Shown: one piece after another, positions 1 through 12,342 of the stretch | Numbering within the stretch: position 1 is the first letter of the stretch | Layout of the letters: each line of letters opens with the position of its first letter | Source of the DNA: Podocnemis expansa | Lineage: Eukaryota; Chordata; Testudines; Podocnemididae | Assembly (NCBI GenBank): GCA_007922195.1 | Contig: ML682001.1 | Location: 874,084 to 938,083 of the forward strand | Reading direction: 5' to 3' | DNA length: 64,000 nucleotides | Made by a program: the position numbers and the translations under genes | Notes under the pieces: model-generated | Seen by the model: only the letters and a program-made list of their open reading frames with translations | Told to the model about the DNA's origin: nothing | The model's database searches: none

Positions 1-677
1 CTCCTGGCAGCTCAAAACTTATACAATCCAGTTTTCTTGTTGAAAGGTTTTTAGCCGCAACAATGCCATCCTTATGGGGAGTGGGGCCTGGGGCTAATCA
101 CACTATGTGGACCCCCCTTTAACATCACTGGTTGCTTTGGTGTGTTTTGGGCCCCCTTCCTCCCTGAACTTCTGGCATCTTGCGCCATGGGACCGGAGTT
201 GGAAATTTAAAATCTGCCATCTTTGTTGCTGTAAAAAGAATTGGGCAGGTTTGGTCATGTTTTTGGATGTCCTTGCATTCTTTCCTAGGGCAGGGCTTGG
301 AATTGCTTGTCAGGACAACACACAGGGGCCCCCAAAGCACAGACCCCGGGGTGGTGATGCCAATTTGCTGTAACCTAGGGATGGCTCAGCCCCGCAGTGC
401 TACAAACAATGAGGGGGCCAGACAGTATTGACGGCAAGCTGAGTCCCACCGTAAGTGAAGACTGACAATACATGCTGCTCTGCCAATCGCATAAATGAAG
501 AGCTGGGAAAAGGAGATTGCATTTATTTTCCCCTCGACTCCGTAAGCTATAGGGGACTTTGCAGTTACTTGTAGCAGAAGGAGATGTGCCCTTCTTGCAA
601 GATACTTAAAGCCAGCTGTCCATTCCCTGAATCTCATCTCAAGGGCAGCTCCCAGCTTCTTTCAAGCCCTCACTTAC
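1..677 (-). other. PTP4A3 intron after the catalytic exon, partial
   Basis: The donor of the catalytic exon is at 677-671. Residues 111 onward (expected APVLVALALIE...) were looked for in the remaining 670 bases in all three minus frames and are absent. I see nothing else assignable here. Confidence 0.7.
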
Positions 678-808
678 CGGCCCAGGCCCGCCACACAGTG
701 AACTGCCACACAGCAGCCGGGGTCTTCGCAGAACTTTGTTTTCAGCAAGTTGAGCCAGTCTTCCACTATTTTGCCGGGAGGAGGAGCGCCGTCATCAAAG
801 GGCCAGTC
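678..808 (-). CDS. PTP4A3: PTP4A3 third coding exon, catalytic loop, residues 67-110
   Basis: The 131-bp exon encodes [20 protein letters not shown], then [13 protein letters not shown], then [11 protein letters not shown]. It carries the general-acid Asp72 in the WPFDD loop and the CX5R signature, with nucleophile Cys104 and phosphate-binding Arg110. The alanine after glycine in the loop (CVAGLGR) is typical of PRL phosphatases, which are catalytically slow. The acceptor is cctttag ending at 809 and the donor is gtaagtg at 677-671. The exon ends in phase 2 with CG of the Arg110 codon, so the next exon, left of the window, must begin by completing it. No frame damage is visible. Confidence 0.97.
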
Positions 809-1229
809 CTAAAGGAAGGCAGGCAGTGGGGGATGAGAGTTAGCGACAGAAACGTGAAGTCAGTGCACTTACAAACATTGGGAGGAGGAAGGAACTTGAA
901 GCTTCCTGCAATCTCCCATTTCACCAGAGCTACATTTCTAAAGCAGAGCATCCCTGGTACAATGGAGGGACCTCTGCAGCTCCACCAGGGAGCTGTGATA
1001 CAGACAACTGGGCTGTTCCACTGCCACGGACCTTAGCTGAGACAGTTCACATCTCTCTGTGACTCAGTTTCCCCAACAGTATGAAGGGCTCATTGCTATG
1101 GAGTACTTCTAGGCTGCATGACCCAGTGCAGCGTTTCTAAACTTCTAGATACAAGAGACTGGACTCCTGTGCTGTGTCAGGGAGATCTCAGGGACCAGTG
1201 CTGGTTCACTGAGAAACCGTAATCTAGCA

Positions 1230-1419
1230 CAGCGGTTTTCAAACTTAGGGTCGGGACCTAGTGCTGGGTCACAGACCCTCAGCTACTAGGTCACGGTGCC
1301 CCCCTCTGCCACCTCCAAAAGATTGAAATGCTTTGCTCAAAGCTGTACTTGTTGGGTCGCGGGCATAAATGGTTTTTTTTGAGACTGGGCCCTGAGGAAA
1401 AAAAGTATGAAAACCACTG
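1230..1419 (-). mobile_element. hAT-like non-autonomous element, family A copy 1
   Basis: The ends are imperfect inverted repeats (cagcggttttcaaactt at left, aagtatgaaaaccactg at right). Flanking octamers atctagca and acctagtg agree at five of eight places, all differences being transitions. Read on the minus strand it aligns along its length with the copy at 62922-63109. Small size and 8-bp duplications fit hAT-derived MITEs. Confidence 0.75.
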
Positions 1420-1420
1420 A

Positions 1421-1597
1421 CCTAGTGGACCAAGCACTAGACTAGGAGTCGGGAAAACTGCCCCATGCCTGCCCAGTGACCTTTGGAGCGTCACCTCTGT
1501 GACTCAGTTTCCCCATCTGTAAAATGGGGTTAACGATACTGCGCTCCTTTGTAAAGCCCTTGGAGATCTACTCAGGAGGAACGCTGAGGAAGAGCTG
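1421..1597 (+). mobile_element. tRNA-derived CORE/MIR-like SINE
   Basis: The order of motifs is that of amniote CORE-SINEs: cctagtgga...agcactagact head, gtgacctttgg, cctctgtgactcag, tttccccatctgtaaaatgg, and a tail with cctttgtaaagcccttggag and an imperfect agatctact. Degenerate copy; no function implied. Confidence 0.75.
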
Positions 1598-2465
1598 GCC
1601 TCACAGGGGTGGGGCTGAGAGACTCATAATTACATGTGTTCAGGTCTGTGGGTGACTCGCTGTAAATATTTAGAAACAAAAGCCACACACAGCTAACGAC
1701 GGGTTTCTAAGCAAGCCAAGCTGTCAGAGAGCCTGCCCCTCCGCCCCCACGGGGCACCTTTACAGCACTGAGCGAATAAGGTAACAGATGTGGCTCACAA
1801 AGGCCCATTTCTAGGGTACAGCTCCATCTCCATGTCTCCCTGCTGCAGCGAGAGTGGCCAATCAATCTCCTGCCTCCATAAACTCGAAACACATGCAGGC
1901 TTGGCAGATGCTGCAGTTCATGCTTGAGCTGAGCGTGGGTGGGAACAGCGATTGCTGCCAGTTACAGCCACAGGGAGTGGGAACCGGGAGGAAAAGAAAC
2001 TTCCTTCCTCAGCCAGAAAGTTACAACTTCCGAAAGGCCTCCCCCTCTCCCGACCACCGAAAGAGCCTAGAACTGGCCTGCGGCCCGGAGGCGGACACCA
2101 ATCAAAGTGCAATTAAGCAACCAGTGAAAGGCTAGTTCTACGCTCTGTGGGGAAAGGGCGTGCAAGGTCAAAAGGACAGTAAAACTCGAGGCTCTTAGTG
2201 AAACCAAAAGAGTCCCTCATTTAAACTTGCAACAAGCTCTTCCTGTCCTTAACCCTCCGCTGTCTGTTTCTGGCTAAACAAAGGAACTGGCAGATTCAAT
2301 CCACTTTGCAGGAGGACTTCAGGGCACAGATGCCACGTGTTCTTGAACTACCACGTGCTGGGGCATTTAAAGCCCACCAGACAACACACACAAGCCACGA
2401 AACAGAGGAAGTAAGATTCCCCAAACACTGCTGAGCGTATTGGACCGGTAGTTAATGCCGATGTG

Positions 2466-2743
2466 TAGAGCCCTGCAAATCCATGGATACCTGCGGATAT
2501 CCGCCTTATATCCGCATCCGCAGATACAACATGGATATCAGTGGACCATTTCTTGCAGATGCAGATCGGATACAGATCCACATATTTTTATCTGCACAGA
2601 ACTAGAGCCCTGCAAATATGCAGATATCCGTGGATATCCGCATTATATCCGCATCTGCGGATACAATTTGGATATCTGCGGACCATTTCTTGCAGATGCA
2701 GTTCAGATATGGAGTCACTTATTTGTATCCATGCAGGGCTCTA
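2466..2743. mobile_element. hAT-like MITE rich in GGATATCC palindromes, internally duplicated
   Basis: The ends are tagagccctgca and tgcagggctcta. Flanking octamers ccgatgtg (2458-2465) and ctgatgta (2744-2751) match at six of eight positions, differing by transitions, as expected of an old hAT duplication. A second copy of the left end begins at 2603, so the body is two tandem units of about 137 and 141 bp. Each unit is built of ATATCCGC and GCGGATAT words. Confidence 0.8.
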
Positions 2744-4502
2744 CTGATGTACAGCATTCTCAGAGATTAGGTTACAGCCAGAGGCCAAGTCACCCAGTTT
2801 GATTTCATTTCTGATGCACTTGATTTTTAAGGACCAAGAGCTTGCCCCTTCCTAGAAGTCTCCTCTAAGATGTTTGTAGTTTGGCACCTCACGCTGGGGC
2901 TTCCGAAAATCACCTCTCTTTTTAATGAGACCTGGCACGTCCAACAAGGCCTCAGATTATGAAACACCAGCCGTAAAGACTCCATTGCTAGCCACGAGCA
3001 CAGCCCACCAAGAAATTTCTCAGGATGGCACCAAGGGACGTGGTCTCAGTCTCTTGAAGCCTTTAACTCAAGACTGGCTGTCTTTCCGAAAGACCTGCAC
3101 AAGCTCAACCACCAGCTGCAAGCGTGGTACAGGACGTGATGGGAGGAGTGCCCAGGACTTTGTTGGGCTGAAGGGCAGACAAGTCATCGGGATGGTCGCT
3201 TTCCAGTTGTCACGGCTATGAATCTATAAACAGACTCTGATTCTGCCTAGGTCCCTGCCACAGGCAGGACGTGGGGGAGAGCAAAGACCAAGGGCTGGGG
3301 TGTGAGCAGGAATTTAAGGGGCATGTTAAAGCCAGCCATGGGGAGGAAGAGTGGGCACTGCCAGGAGGAGGTGGTGGGGCGGGGAGAGGAAGAACCCACC
3401 TGGCAGCCAGCTGCCCTGTTGTTTCCACCCTCCTTAGGCTGCAGGGATACATGGGGAATTGGGACAAGGGGTGAAATGCCCCTGCCCCCCGTCCTTCCAT
3501 GCACGCCCCTGACCAAGGGCTTCTACAGCTCCAAAAAGCTGCAGAGAGCTCTTCACGTGCCTCAGTTCAGTGTTGCCATGAGTCAGGCCACTTTTCCTAC
3601 CTCACCCCTGTGGGGACAACAAGCTCCTAAGGGCTGGCTGGTGCGGGCAGGGTGCAAAAGCACAGAACCTGTAATGGGAAGAATGAGCAATGGGAGCTGG
3701 AGGAGGAATTAAGAGGCTACAGGGCTGCTCTTTGGGCAAAGGGCACTGTGGAGCTGTAAGAGTGGAGTCCAGGGACGTGAGAGAGCACTTGCTCTGCTGG
3801 TGATGGAGAAAGGCCTCTCTTTTTTGGGGGCAGAGGGGAGGGAAGGGTTTGATGACTGACGTGACCCAGGCATTTTAAACCAGCTGAAAGGTTACTGGGT
3901 TACGGAAAGACAAACGGATGGACAGAGAAATGGTATCAGCTTGTGAGCCAGGCATACTCAGTATATAATTACTTCCCATGCGAAGTGATGGCTATTTCAT
4001 CTTAAAGAAGATTAGAGGGCTAATCCTATGATATTTCAGACTCTCCCTTACATGACACGAGCCCTTCTGAGCTGTATGTGGGTGGCAGCAGATCACAGAG
4101 TTAGACACTGATTTGTGTATCTCCCCGTGAAAGCCAGTCAGCTCCATTGTAAAGGCGTGAAATACCCCTCGCGTAGACCTGAGGTTACAGGAACCACTGC
4201 ATATAAAATACGCAAGCCTCGTGTCATTCCAGCTTTCCTCTCCTCCACCGCTACTGCTCAATCTGCCCCAATTTCAGATCACAGCAGGTCTTCCTGTAAT
4301 ATTTTTCATGGCACAAATCTGACATCAGAAATCACTACGTTCTAAAACCAGTGGGTCAGCATTTCAGTCTTCGCGATCACTCCATTGAAGATTTGCTAAT
4401 TGTGATGCTCAGACAGATGAATACCAGATAAAGGCTTCAAAGAAGCTGCAGAGCTCGAATTTATTTGCAAATTCGACTATCGCTTCAGGGCTTAGTAAGG
4501 AT

Positions 4503-4778
4503 GTGGGATTTTTTTTTCTCATTACAACAGGTGATTTGACCTCAGCTTCCTGTATATGCTGTTCCCCAGTGTTTGAATCTTAACAACCGCTTTGATTTGC
4601 TATTACTGTGTGACCTGATCCCATGACTTTCACTCCCTTGCATTTATTTCCTCTCATTCTGTAAGTTCCCTCATCTTCAAAGCATCTGACAAAGTGGGAT
4701 TTTCTCCCACGAAAGCTCATGCAATAAATAAATTTATTAGTCTTTTAAATGCAACAGGACTCCTTGTTTGTTTCTCAT
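4503..4778 (+). mobile_element. Penelope-like fold-back element, right half only
   Basis: The stretch matches the right arm and loop of the full copy at 38150-38692: tgacctgatcccatga, cattctgtaagttccctc, catctgacaaagtgggatt, cccacgaaagctcatgcaat, then the gttagtc-like and actccttgtttgttt end. The left arm is missing. Assignment to Penelope-like elements rests on recall of turtle and crocodilian consensus ends. Confidence 0.65.
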
Positions 4779-5629
4779 GGAATAAAGGCCCTGGTTGGTC
4801 TGGGCTGTGTGTGTGTAAACTGCTCATCCCATGGTTTACAACGTCCACCCATTGTAACAGCCCACCTTTATGGCGCATACAAGCCTAACTGAATTAAAGC
4901 TTTAGGTGGGTCCAAGTCCCATCATCGATTAGGAAGGTTTAGAGACATGGTCCCCAAGAGATCTGCAGTGCAGCCACGCTCTCAAACATGATGGTAGCTG
5001 AGAAGTTCAGAAATGACGAGTTATTTTTGGGCATCCAACCTAAAGGGGCCAGATTTTCATGAAGAGACAACCTTCTGGAAATCAGGCCCCACTGAAGCAT
5101 CTCAAGTCGTGCCCCTAGAACAAGCAGTCACTTTTGAAACTGAAGTTGCAAAGGTGCCAACAAAGGCAAAAAAGAAGGAGAGGAGGACACTGAGGCTGCA
5201 GAGGTGCCAGTCAGGCCCCAAGCAACATGCAAAACCTCATCTACCACTATTGATATGCAGGGGAAAAAAAGAATCCAATTTGATTCAAGAGTTGTCTAAA
5301 CACAAGTTTGCATTGCTTTAGTTATATGAGTGCAAACCTACACGGATGCTTCTGGGTTCAGAGCAGCTTATTTTGGTCTAGTTGAAATCTGTCCCTAACT
5401 GACAAGCTAAAACTGAAATAAACCAAATCTAGACCAAAGTCAGAGCGTACACACAACCTTTTGTACTGATTTAAGTTAAACTGGTTTAAAAGGGGCCATA
5501 CCTTTAGGTGAATTCACTGCAGACAAGCTCTCAGAGACCTGAATGTCTTTGCAAGGCTGCTGGGTGTTTTGCTTGTAAATTATTCCAACACAATAAAGGG
5601 AAACTCCACAATGCTATTTCACCCAGCTG

Positions 5630-6384
5630 TATTTCCAAGGGAAGTGATTATTCCCCTGTATTTGGCTCTGCTGAGGCCACATCTGTAATAGTGTGTCCAG
5701 TTTTGGGCCTCCCACCACAGGAAGGATGTAGACAAATTAGAGACAGTCCAGTGGAGGGCAACAAAAATGTTTAGGAGGCTGGAGAACATGACTTATGAGG
5801 AAAGACGGAGGGAACTAGGCTTTTTTAGTCTATAGAAGAAAGCAACGAGGGGGGATTTAATAGCAGCCTTTACCTACCTGAAAGGGGGTCCAAAGAGAAC
5901 GGAGCTTGGTCGCTCTTGGTGGGGGCAGAAGACAGAACTAGGAGCAATGGTCTGAAATTGCAGTGGGGGAGGTTGAGGCTGGACATCAGGAAAAACTTTG
6001 TCACTGGGGGGGAGGTGAAACACTGAAATGAGATACCTAGGGCAGGGGTTCATAACCTTTCATAGGTTGTAACACATTTGGTGGCATATCACGACCCTAG
6101 AGGACACACCAGCTCCCCCTCTTCCACGAGGCCAAATCCAGCCATCCCCCAGCTCTCCATGACACACCTACCATTGTGTGGCGGCACATTAATGTGTCCC
6201 GACACAGTGGTTGAGAACTGCTGACCCAGGGAGATGGTGGCATCTCCATCCTTAGATGTTTTTAAGGCTCGGCTTGACGAAGTCCAGGGTACAATGATTT
6301 AATTGGGGTTGGTCCTGTTTTGAGCAAGAAGTTGGATTAGATGACTTCCTAGTCTCTTCCAACATTGTTCGTCTATGATTCTCT
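5630..6384 (+). mobile_element. CR1 LINE, 3' end, with a nested hAT element
   Basis: CR1 hallmarks run in order: tgtgtccagttttgggcc, agtccagtggagggcaacaaaaatg, ggaggctggagaacatgac, gaggctggacatcaggaaaaac, ttagatgtttttaaggct, and the 3' end cttccaacattgttcgtc-tatgattctctg. The element is interrupted at 6043-6223 and resumes in register, so it predates that insertion. No open reverse transcriptase frame. Confidence 0.85.
6043..6223. mobile_element. hAT-like MITE nested in CR1
   Basis: The ends caggggttcataacc and ggttgagaactgctg are imperfect inverted repeats of the common hAT type. It is bordered by acctaggg (6035-6042) and acccaggg (6224-6231), an 8-bp duplication with one mismatch. Removing it and one octamer restores the CR1 sequence exactly. 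Confidence 0.85.
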
Positions 6385-6507
6385 GCTAAGCCAGGTCTGC
6401 AGTGAACGTGACTCTCAAAGGCTCCCACCCTGCAAAGACTTACAAACATATATGCGCCTTTGAACTCTACTGGCTGCTCATGTGTTTAACTTAAAACGTG
6501 CACTGAT

Positions 6508-6667
6508 GGAGTTTAAGCTCTGCTTTATTTCACGAGCTTTCACAGGAGAAAATCCAGGATATTCTCCCACAAAAGTTCATCCAATAAATGTGTAATTCTT
6601 TGAAAGTGCCACAAGACTCCTTGCTTGTTTTGCTGAACTAGACTGACATGGCTGCCCCTTTGGAACT
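6508..6667 (+). mobile_element. Penelope-like fold-back fragment
   Basis: It contains the recurring words acgagctttcacaggagaaaat, ccacaaaagttcatccaata, agtgccacaagactccttgc and ctgacatggctgcccctttg, i.e. a diverged and shortened inverted pair of the family seen at 38150-38692. Confidence 0.6.
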
Positions 6668-7178
6668 AGCCCTGCTCTGTTTACTCTGCTATTTGCCACA
6701 TCCCTTTGACATTTTCTCCTCTCTTTCTGAAGCATTCATTAGTTTCACTCATACTAAACTGTTTTAGATATTATCACAGCCTGACTTTTTTTTCCCTTTC
6801 TTTTCTGCTTTCATATTTGCACTTATCTTTTCTTTTAAGTCTTGTTCTTTATATTCAGTTGCATTCCTTCAATCGGATGGATTTATTTTACCCCCTTCAC
6901 TAAAACATTTCTTAATTTTTCTGTTTTTTGGAGGCCAGGGAAACCCATACACCCCTCTCAGTTTTTTATGCTAAATTTGGTTTTCAAAAACAGGATGAGT
7001 TTCCTCAAAATGTTCTGATCAGATCTTTCGCTAGCGAGCTCCTGCGTAAAGTCAGAGCCCATGGGGAGACAATGCGTTAAGCCATCTGAAATGAAATACA
7101 TGTGCCTCTGAGTCTATGTAACAACTTCATTCTGGTGACTGGTCTATGGGGAGGGGAAATGGTGACAAATCTAGGAAG

Positions 7179-7412
7179 GTAGCATGGTCCAGTGGTCAGT
7201 AAAACGGGGTGGAGTCAGGAGATTTGAGCAGAGCTCTGTTCTTTACCCTATAGCCTGAACTGGGGTGAGGCACTTCCCCTCTTTCCTCTCCAACCCTTGA
7301 CTTGCCCTCTCTACGGAGACTTAAAGCTCTCTGGAGGAAGGAACTGTGTCTTGCATAATGGGGCCTTGATCTTGACTGGGACCTTTAGGCTCTACAGTAG
7401 CACAAAAAATAT
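7179..7412 (+). mobile_element. CORE/MIR-like SINE
   Basis: The head catggtccagtggtcag and the tail motifs aaagctct-ctggaggaaggaactgtgtc, ataatggggccttgatc and ctctacagtagcac are those of the long-tailed turtle/crocodilian SINE. Degenerate. Confidence 0.6.
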
Positions 7413-8336
7413 ATCTCTACTTCTGGGGTGATGGGCTATAATGTACAAAGGGCACCTACCCCTAGGAGCAGATTGCAAATGATGCAACACTGCAAACACC
7501 ACATTATGCAGAGCAGAAAGAATGCATGTGGCCATTATCTTCCTGTGCTCATGTCATCATTATTCTAAGGTGATTAGAAAAAAATCCTGGAGACTTTTTT
7601 GCTTTTAAAATCAGTGATGCAATTTGAACTCTCCCCAGGGCATTGCTGGAGCACTAATGTCCTGTGCGTTTGGGAGTCTGACTGCATGAGTCACCCCATC
7701 TCTTTGGAAGCATTGCCGTGTGATCTGGAAATGCACTGCCTCTTCACCACACAGAGGAATTTGAAGGCCAGGGATGGATAGTGCCCACCATGGATGTTTT
7801 TTCATGCTCTAAAGGCTAAAACGGTTGCAGGTTAGAACCAGTAAGTGTCACTCCCCACAGGCTATATAAAATTGGGAATAGTGGATTAAAAAGCACTTAT
7901 CCTCTTGGAGGAATTCTGTGCAAGTCTTCGACGTGTACAGCACATGTTCAACTCCGCACATCCCTTGTCCCCTGGGAACGAGCATGATGTGATTAAAACA
8001 GTGTGTATGGAGTTTGCTTAGCGCCCCAAAGGGCCTCCAATGTACTGCCACCTTCTATCTTGCTTTGGAAAGTTTCCCAACATACTCTTCCCCACCACGT
8101 TTCTCCTCCAAGAGAGACTCAAGAGCCTCGTAAACTCCTCCTGAATGCATGTCGTGCTCAGTGTCATAGGAAAGAAAGCCTAAAGATCTCTGCTCTGTCA
8201 GAGAGAAACCCAGTGAACTTAAGATACAAATGGGTTTGCATTGTGCAGTGCAGGGATTGGGTTTGACAGGCACGTAAATGCCCAGTAGTCCCTACTTCCC
8301 AACCCTACCCAGAACCAAAGCGCACTGAGATGAGGT

Positions 8337-8556
8337 ACACAAGGAGTCTGGTGGCACTTTTAAAGACTAACAAATTTATTTATCACATGGGCTTTTGTGG
8401 GAGAAAATCCCACTTGCTCTTCAGGTGTCTGACAAACTTGGAGTTTCTTCCATGAAAGTTCATGCAATAAACAACTTTGCTCGTCTTTAACGATGCCACC
8501 AGACTCCTTGTTTGTTTTGCTGAATTAGACTGACACAGTTGCTCCTCTTGAACTTT
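8337..8556. mobile_element. Penelope-like short fold-back element
   Basis: A left arm (aaggagtctggtggcacttt, aaagactaacaaatttattt, gggagaaaatcccac) is followed after a short loop by its inverted copy (ggagtttcttccatgaaag, gatgccaccagactccttg), then gactgacacagttgctcctc. It has the same architecture as 41480-41697. Confidence 0.7.
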
Positions 8557-10100
8557 GCAATTATTCAGTTTCGGATCAAAGCCACCAGTGTTTATTGCAT
8601 CCCTTCTAACAGTCATCTGAGAGCACTAAGGCCACGGGACATCCTCAGACTCTACAGATCAGACATGGAGCACTCGCATTTCTGGCTGACTGGCCAGTGC
8701 TCAGCCGCGCCATAAATGGACAGCTGCATTCAGTGGCATCAACATTTGAACATTGCTCCCAACAGCAATTGCGTCCAGAGGTGCTCGAAAGAGAAGCGAG
8801 TCACATGCATGCATGGAGTATCGGGGTTCTGGTGTGCATTCACGGACACACAACGGTCTCATCCCTTGAGCAGCCCCATCCGCCGGCATTGGGAAAGCAC
8901 TGCAGAAGCAGAACCCAGATTTAGACACTGAATAATTCAAGGATAAAGACTATGCATGCACGCGCACACACACGTGCACACAAAAGGAGGGGGGACAATC
9001 ATAGTTCTGCCTTCTACTCCCCAGATAGTGGAAACACTCCGTGATGCTGACCGCTAACGGACAGATTCTTTTGCCTATAGCAGAGCAAAAAAAGACCAAT
9101 GACATATCAAGGGTGCCCAGCGCCTGGGGGCTAAGCCCCCATTTATGCCCAACCCCCATCTGTCTGTATCTGTGGGGGCTTGAGGAGGGTGGCCCTGAGG
9201 CTGCAGCAGCCCCATAGTCTGGCCTGGCTCATGCACCCCACCACCACCTGGGGGGCACCCCATAGCATCTCCTGCAACCCACTGAAGGGCCAGCCCAGGA
9301 CCCCGGCACTCACCCTCCATTACGCCAGCCTGGCCCTGGCTGGGACAAGGCACATGCACACACACCCCGCCTCAGGAGGGGAAGGGATGCTGTGACGTGT
9401 GGGGAGCTGAGGGGAGCGCTGCAGCACCCATGAAGGGCCAGCCCAGCCTGGCATCCCCCACCACTTACCCGCTATCACTTCAGCCTGCTCTGCGCCTCTC
9501 ACAACCTGCTCCCGTCCTCGTCTTGCTCCTTGTGGCAGTCCAGCAACTGCCCCCCCTCCACCTTTGGTACGCCACTGAAATCAACTGCGTTAAAGCACAC
9601 ACAGAGGGGAACAGGGACCGAACGCTGGACAACATCGCCACTTGACAGTTTGGGTGGGCAACAGATCACTACTGGCCCCAACGAAAGCAGGCGGCTGCCC
9701 GTTTCCCTAAGCCAGGCTGGCTGGGAGAGCTGCCGGCTCAGTGACAGCTGCTTGGGTGTTCTTAGGGGAAAGGGAAACGAAAGCTGCTAGGGGATTTAAA
9801 CACCACAGGCTCCTGAAACCAAACCAAAAGTGATGCACAGTCATTTCAAAGGATTCCTCCCACTCCAGCCCCCTTGCTAGTTATTCTGCCTTTTTATGGG
9901 CTACGGATGGTGGCGTCAGCTTCTAACCGGATGGTTCTACTTCAAGCTCTGGTGAAGGAATACCATCTCCCCCCAGAAAGTGCAGGGATACCTGTGTTCC
10001 CTATTTTACCTGGGAATGTGTAAAATTCCCAGTTTAAATAGCTTCTGCTGCTGTAAACTTTGTTTGCTACCAACAGGAAACAAGGAAGCCTAGCAAACAA

Positions 10101-10369
10101 AGCAAGGAGTGGCACTTGAAGACTGACATTTATTTATCACATGAGCTTTCGTGGGAGAAAATCCCCCTTCGTCAGATGCTTTGAAGAAGTCTGTCTGTCT
10201 TTTCTAAGGTGGTGTGTGTGATTGGGGAAACATACAAACAAGGTGTCCAGTGGCACTTTTAAAGACTAACCCATTTATTTATTGCATGATAAATTTGTTA
10301 GTCTTCAAAAGTGCCACCAGACTCCTTGTTCTGCTGAACTCGATTGACACAGCTACCCCCTTGGAACTC
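10101..10369. mobile_element. Penelope-like fold-back element with a repeated left arm
   Basis: A left arm at 10101-10190 (agctttcgtgggagaaaatc, cgtcagatgctttgaag) is followed by a second, partial left arm at about 10240-10290 and then the inverted right arm (aatttgttagtcttcaaaag, ccaccagactccttgttc) ending ctacccccttggaac. This suggests a tandem or template-switched copy. Confidence 0.65.
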
Positions 10370-12342
10370 GGGGAAAAAGTATATATTTAAAAAGTGATAA
10401 AGGACTCCCAAAGACACCCTCTTCTACAATCTCCTGGTCTCCCCCAGCTCCTTCTGTTTTTAATTCTCAATCTGCCCCCCACCTTTCGCCCTTACTGGCC
10501 TGCCGCCAACAGTCTTACTTTTCATTTAGAAGCTGTTTGAGCTGCTGCTTCTATATTCCAGCCTAAATTCTGTGTAGCAGAGCAGACAGCCGTGCTCTGA
10601 GTCATACAGCTCATTGCTCATCCTAAGACACACATCGCCTCGCCATCCTGGTCTGCAGGGTCCTGTCCCACGCCCTTGGATTTGCAATGCAACCTGTAAG
10701 GATTATGAGTCCTGGCATGAGATACTCCAGACAGCTTGGGTGAAGATGGAGAAGCACTTGCAAGGACTCGTAATCAATCCAGCCACACCTGCATGCTAGA
10801 GATAAGGACTGCTTGCCATCTGCTTTATTTTAAAGTGAGCCAGGCGTGCAGCCTTCACACTACCCCTAATAAGACTCTTGGATGTCATTGCTGCAGCTGG
10901 AGATAGAAAACACACGCGTGTTCTCTGCTCCCAGCGTGTGGATTGAACTCAGTGAGAGCTACCATTTGTTCTGGAGCGAGAAGTTCCTACGCTCTCATCT
11001 TTTTCAGCGCACTTCTGAGGGAGCTTAACAGGTTACCTGGCAAAGGCCTGTAGGAACTCTGTAGCGTTACTTGCCTGCCTGACCTCATCTTCCATTACTT
11101 ATGATTAAAGTCACAGATGAGGCATTTAGAAGATCTATGCCTGGTTTTTTGCTGACTGCCTGTCTTGAATACTCTCCAGCTACCTCATGCAGCTGCTGAA
11201 ACAGCAAAGAAAATAAAGTGCAATTTTTGTACCTCTGGATGAGCTAGTACATGAGGTAACATGAGCAGCTTAGTCTGTGTCACCCCAGAGGAATGAAGCC
11301 TTCACAAAACTGGGTGTTTTATGGCTCCCAGGGAGGTCATATTCATACCATCCCCACTCCACTTGCTTTCGCCTTCTTCCCTTTCCCAGCTCTGGGGGTG
11401 TGGGTCCCTGGCAGGAATTCACCATCTGAGTTTCAATTACTTCAGTAGGCCATTGTGTAGAAACCCAGTGGGCTACAGGAGAGGCAGATTTGACGAGTAT
11501 ATCATCAATTTACTGAATGGAGGCAAAAGTCCTCATTTTAAAGAGTGGCCTCTAAAGCTGGGTGCTCGGTTTTTGAGCACTCACCTGGCAGCTGGACCTC
11601 CAGAGCGGCTGTCTCTTGTTAACACCAAAAGAAAGCAAGGGAAGCAGTAGATGTGTAGAACTTGCCCGCTTTTTCAGTTGGGACATGCAGAACAGACAGC
11701 CCAAACCAAGGGCTGCCATAAAAAACTGAGCCTGAAGCGTTCCCCAGGGATGGAGTAATGTGGCAAAGAGCAGGAAGAATTTGAAGATGCCATCAGCTGA
11801 GGAGATCCCACTTTATGGTAGAAGCACTGGGCTTGCAGATTAAATCCTGTGCTAGGAGATTGGCAGCTAGCATTTCCCATATACTGGCCACTGACCTGGG
11901 GTGGGAAAGGCTCTCCTGAAAGTCTCCTGAAAGGCTGGAGGAGAGTGGGGCAGCCGTAATTAGATGGTCACCCATCAGAGAGCAAGGGTGGCAGCGTGCC
12001 TAGTAGGAAGAAAGACTCTTATGTGTTTCAGAGCTACAGGGACTGAGCAAGGCCAGATCTCAACACCCTGAGGAATCCTTATCTTTTGTCTGTGGGCACT
12101 GGGGTTGCCCTGAAGGCCCATGGCTCTAAGTGGGTGCCCAAAGCAAACAGCCATCATAAATCAGAATGAGCTCAGCTAGAAAACTAGAAAAACAGGTTTG
12201 CAATAAGAAGCAGAGACGGGATTGATTTAAGCAATCCCTGAGCTCCCCAATGAAGAGGCTGTCCCTCAAAATTCCAGGTCTGAACACCCACCACATTTGG
12301 GGAGAAAAAGATGCAAGAAAACTTTGAGGCACAAATTCAGAT

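Noticed and set aside
584..1036. A 150-codon plus-strand frame
   Set aside because: It runs antisense across the PTP4A3 catalytic exon, whose minus-strand reading has splice sites and clear family identity.
1116..1229. A possible extra small hAT-like element (cagcgtttctaaact...gagaaaccg) next to the family A copy
   Set aside because: The right end is a poor inverted match and no 8-bp duplication is present.
9090..9545. A GC-rich block as a CpG island or alternative exon
   Set aside because: It is rich in CCC and TGGGG words but poor in CpG, and reads as low-complexity repeat DNA.
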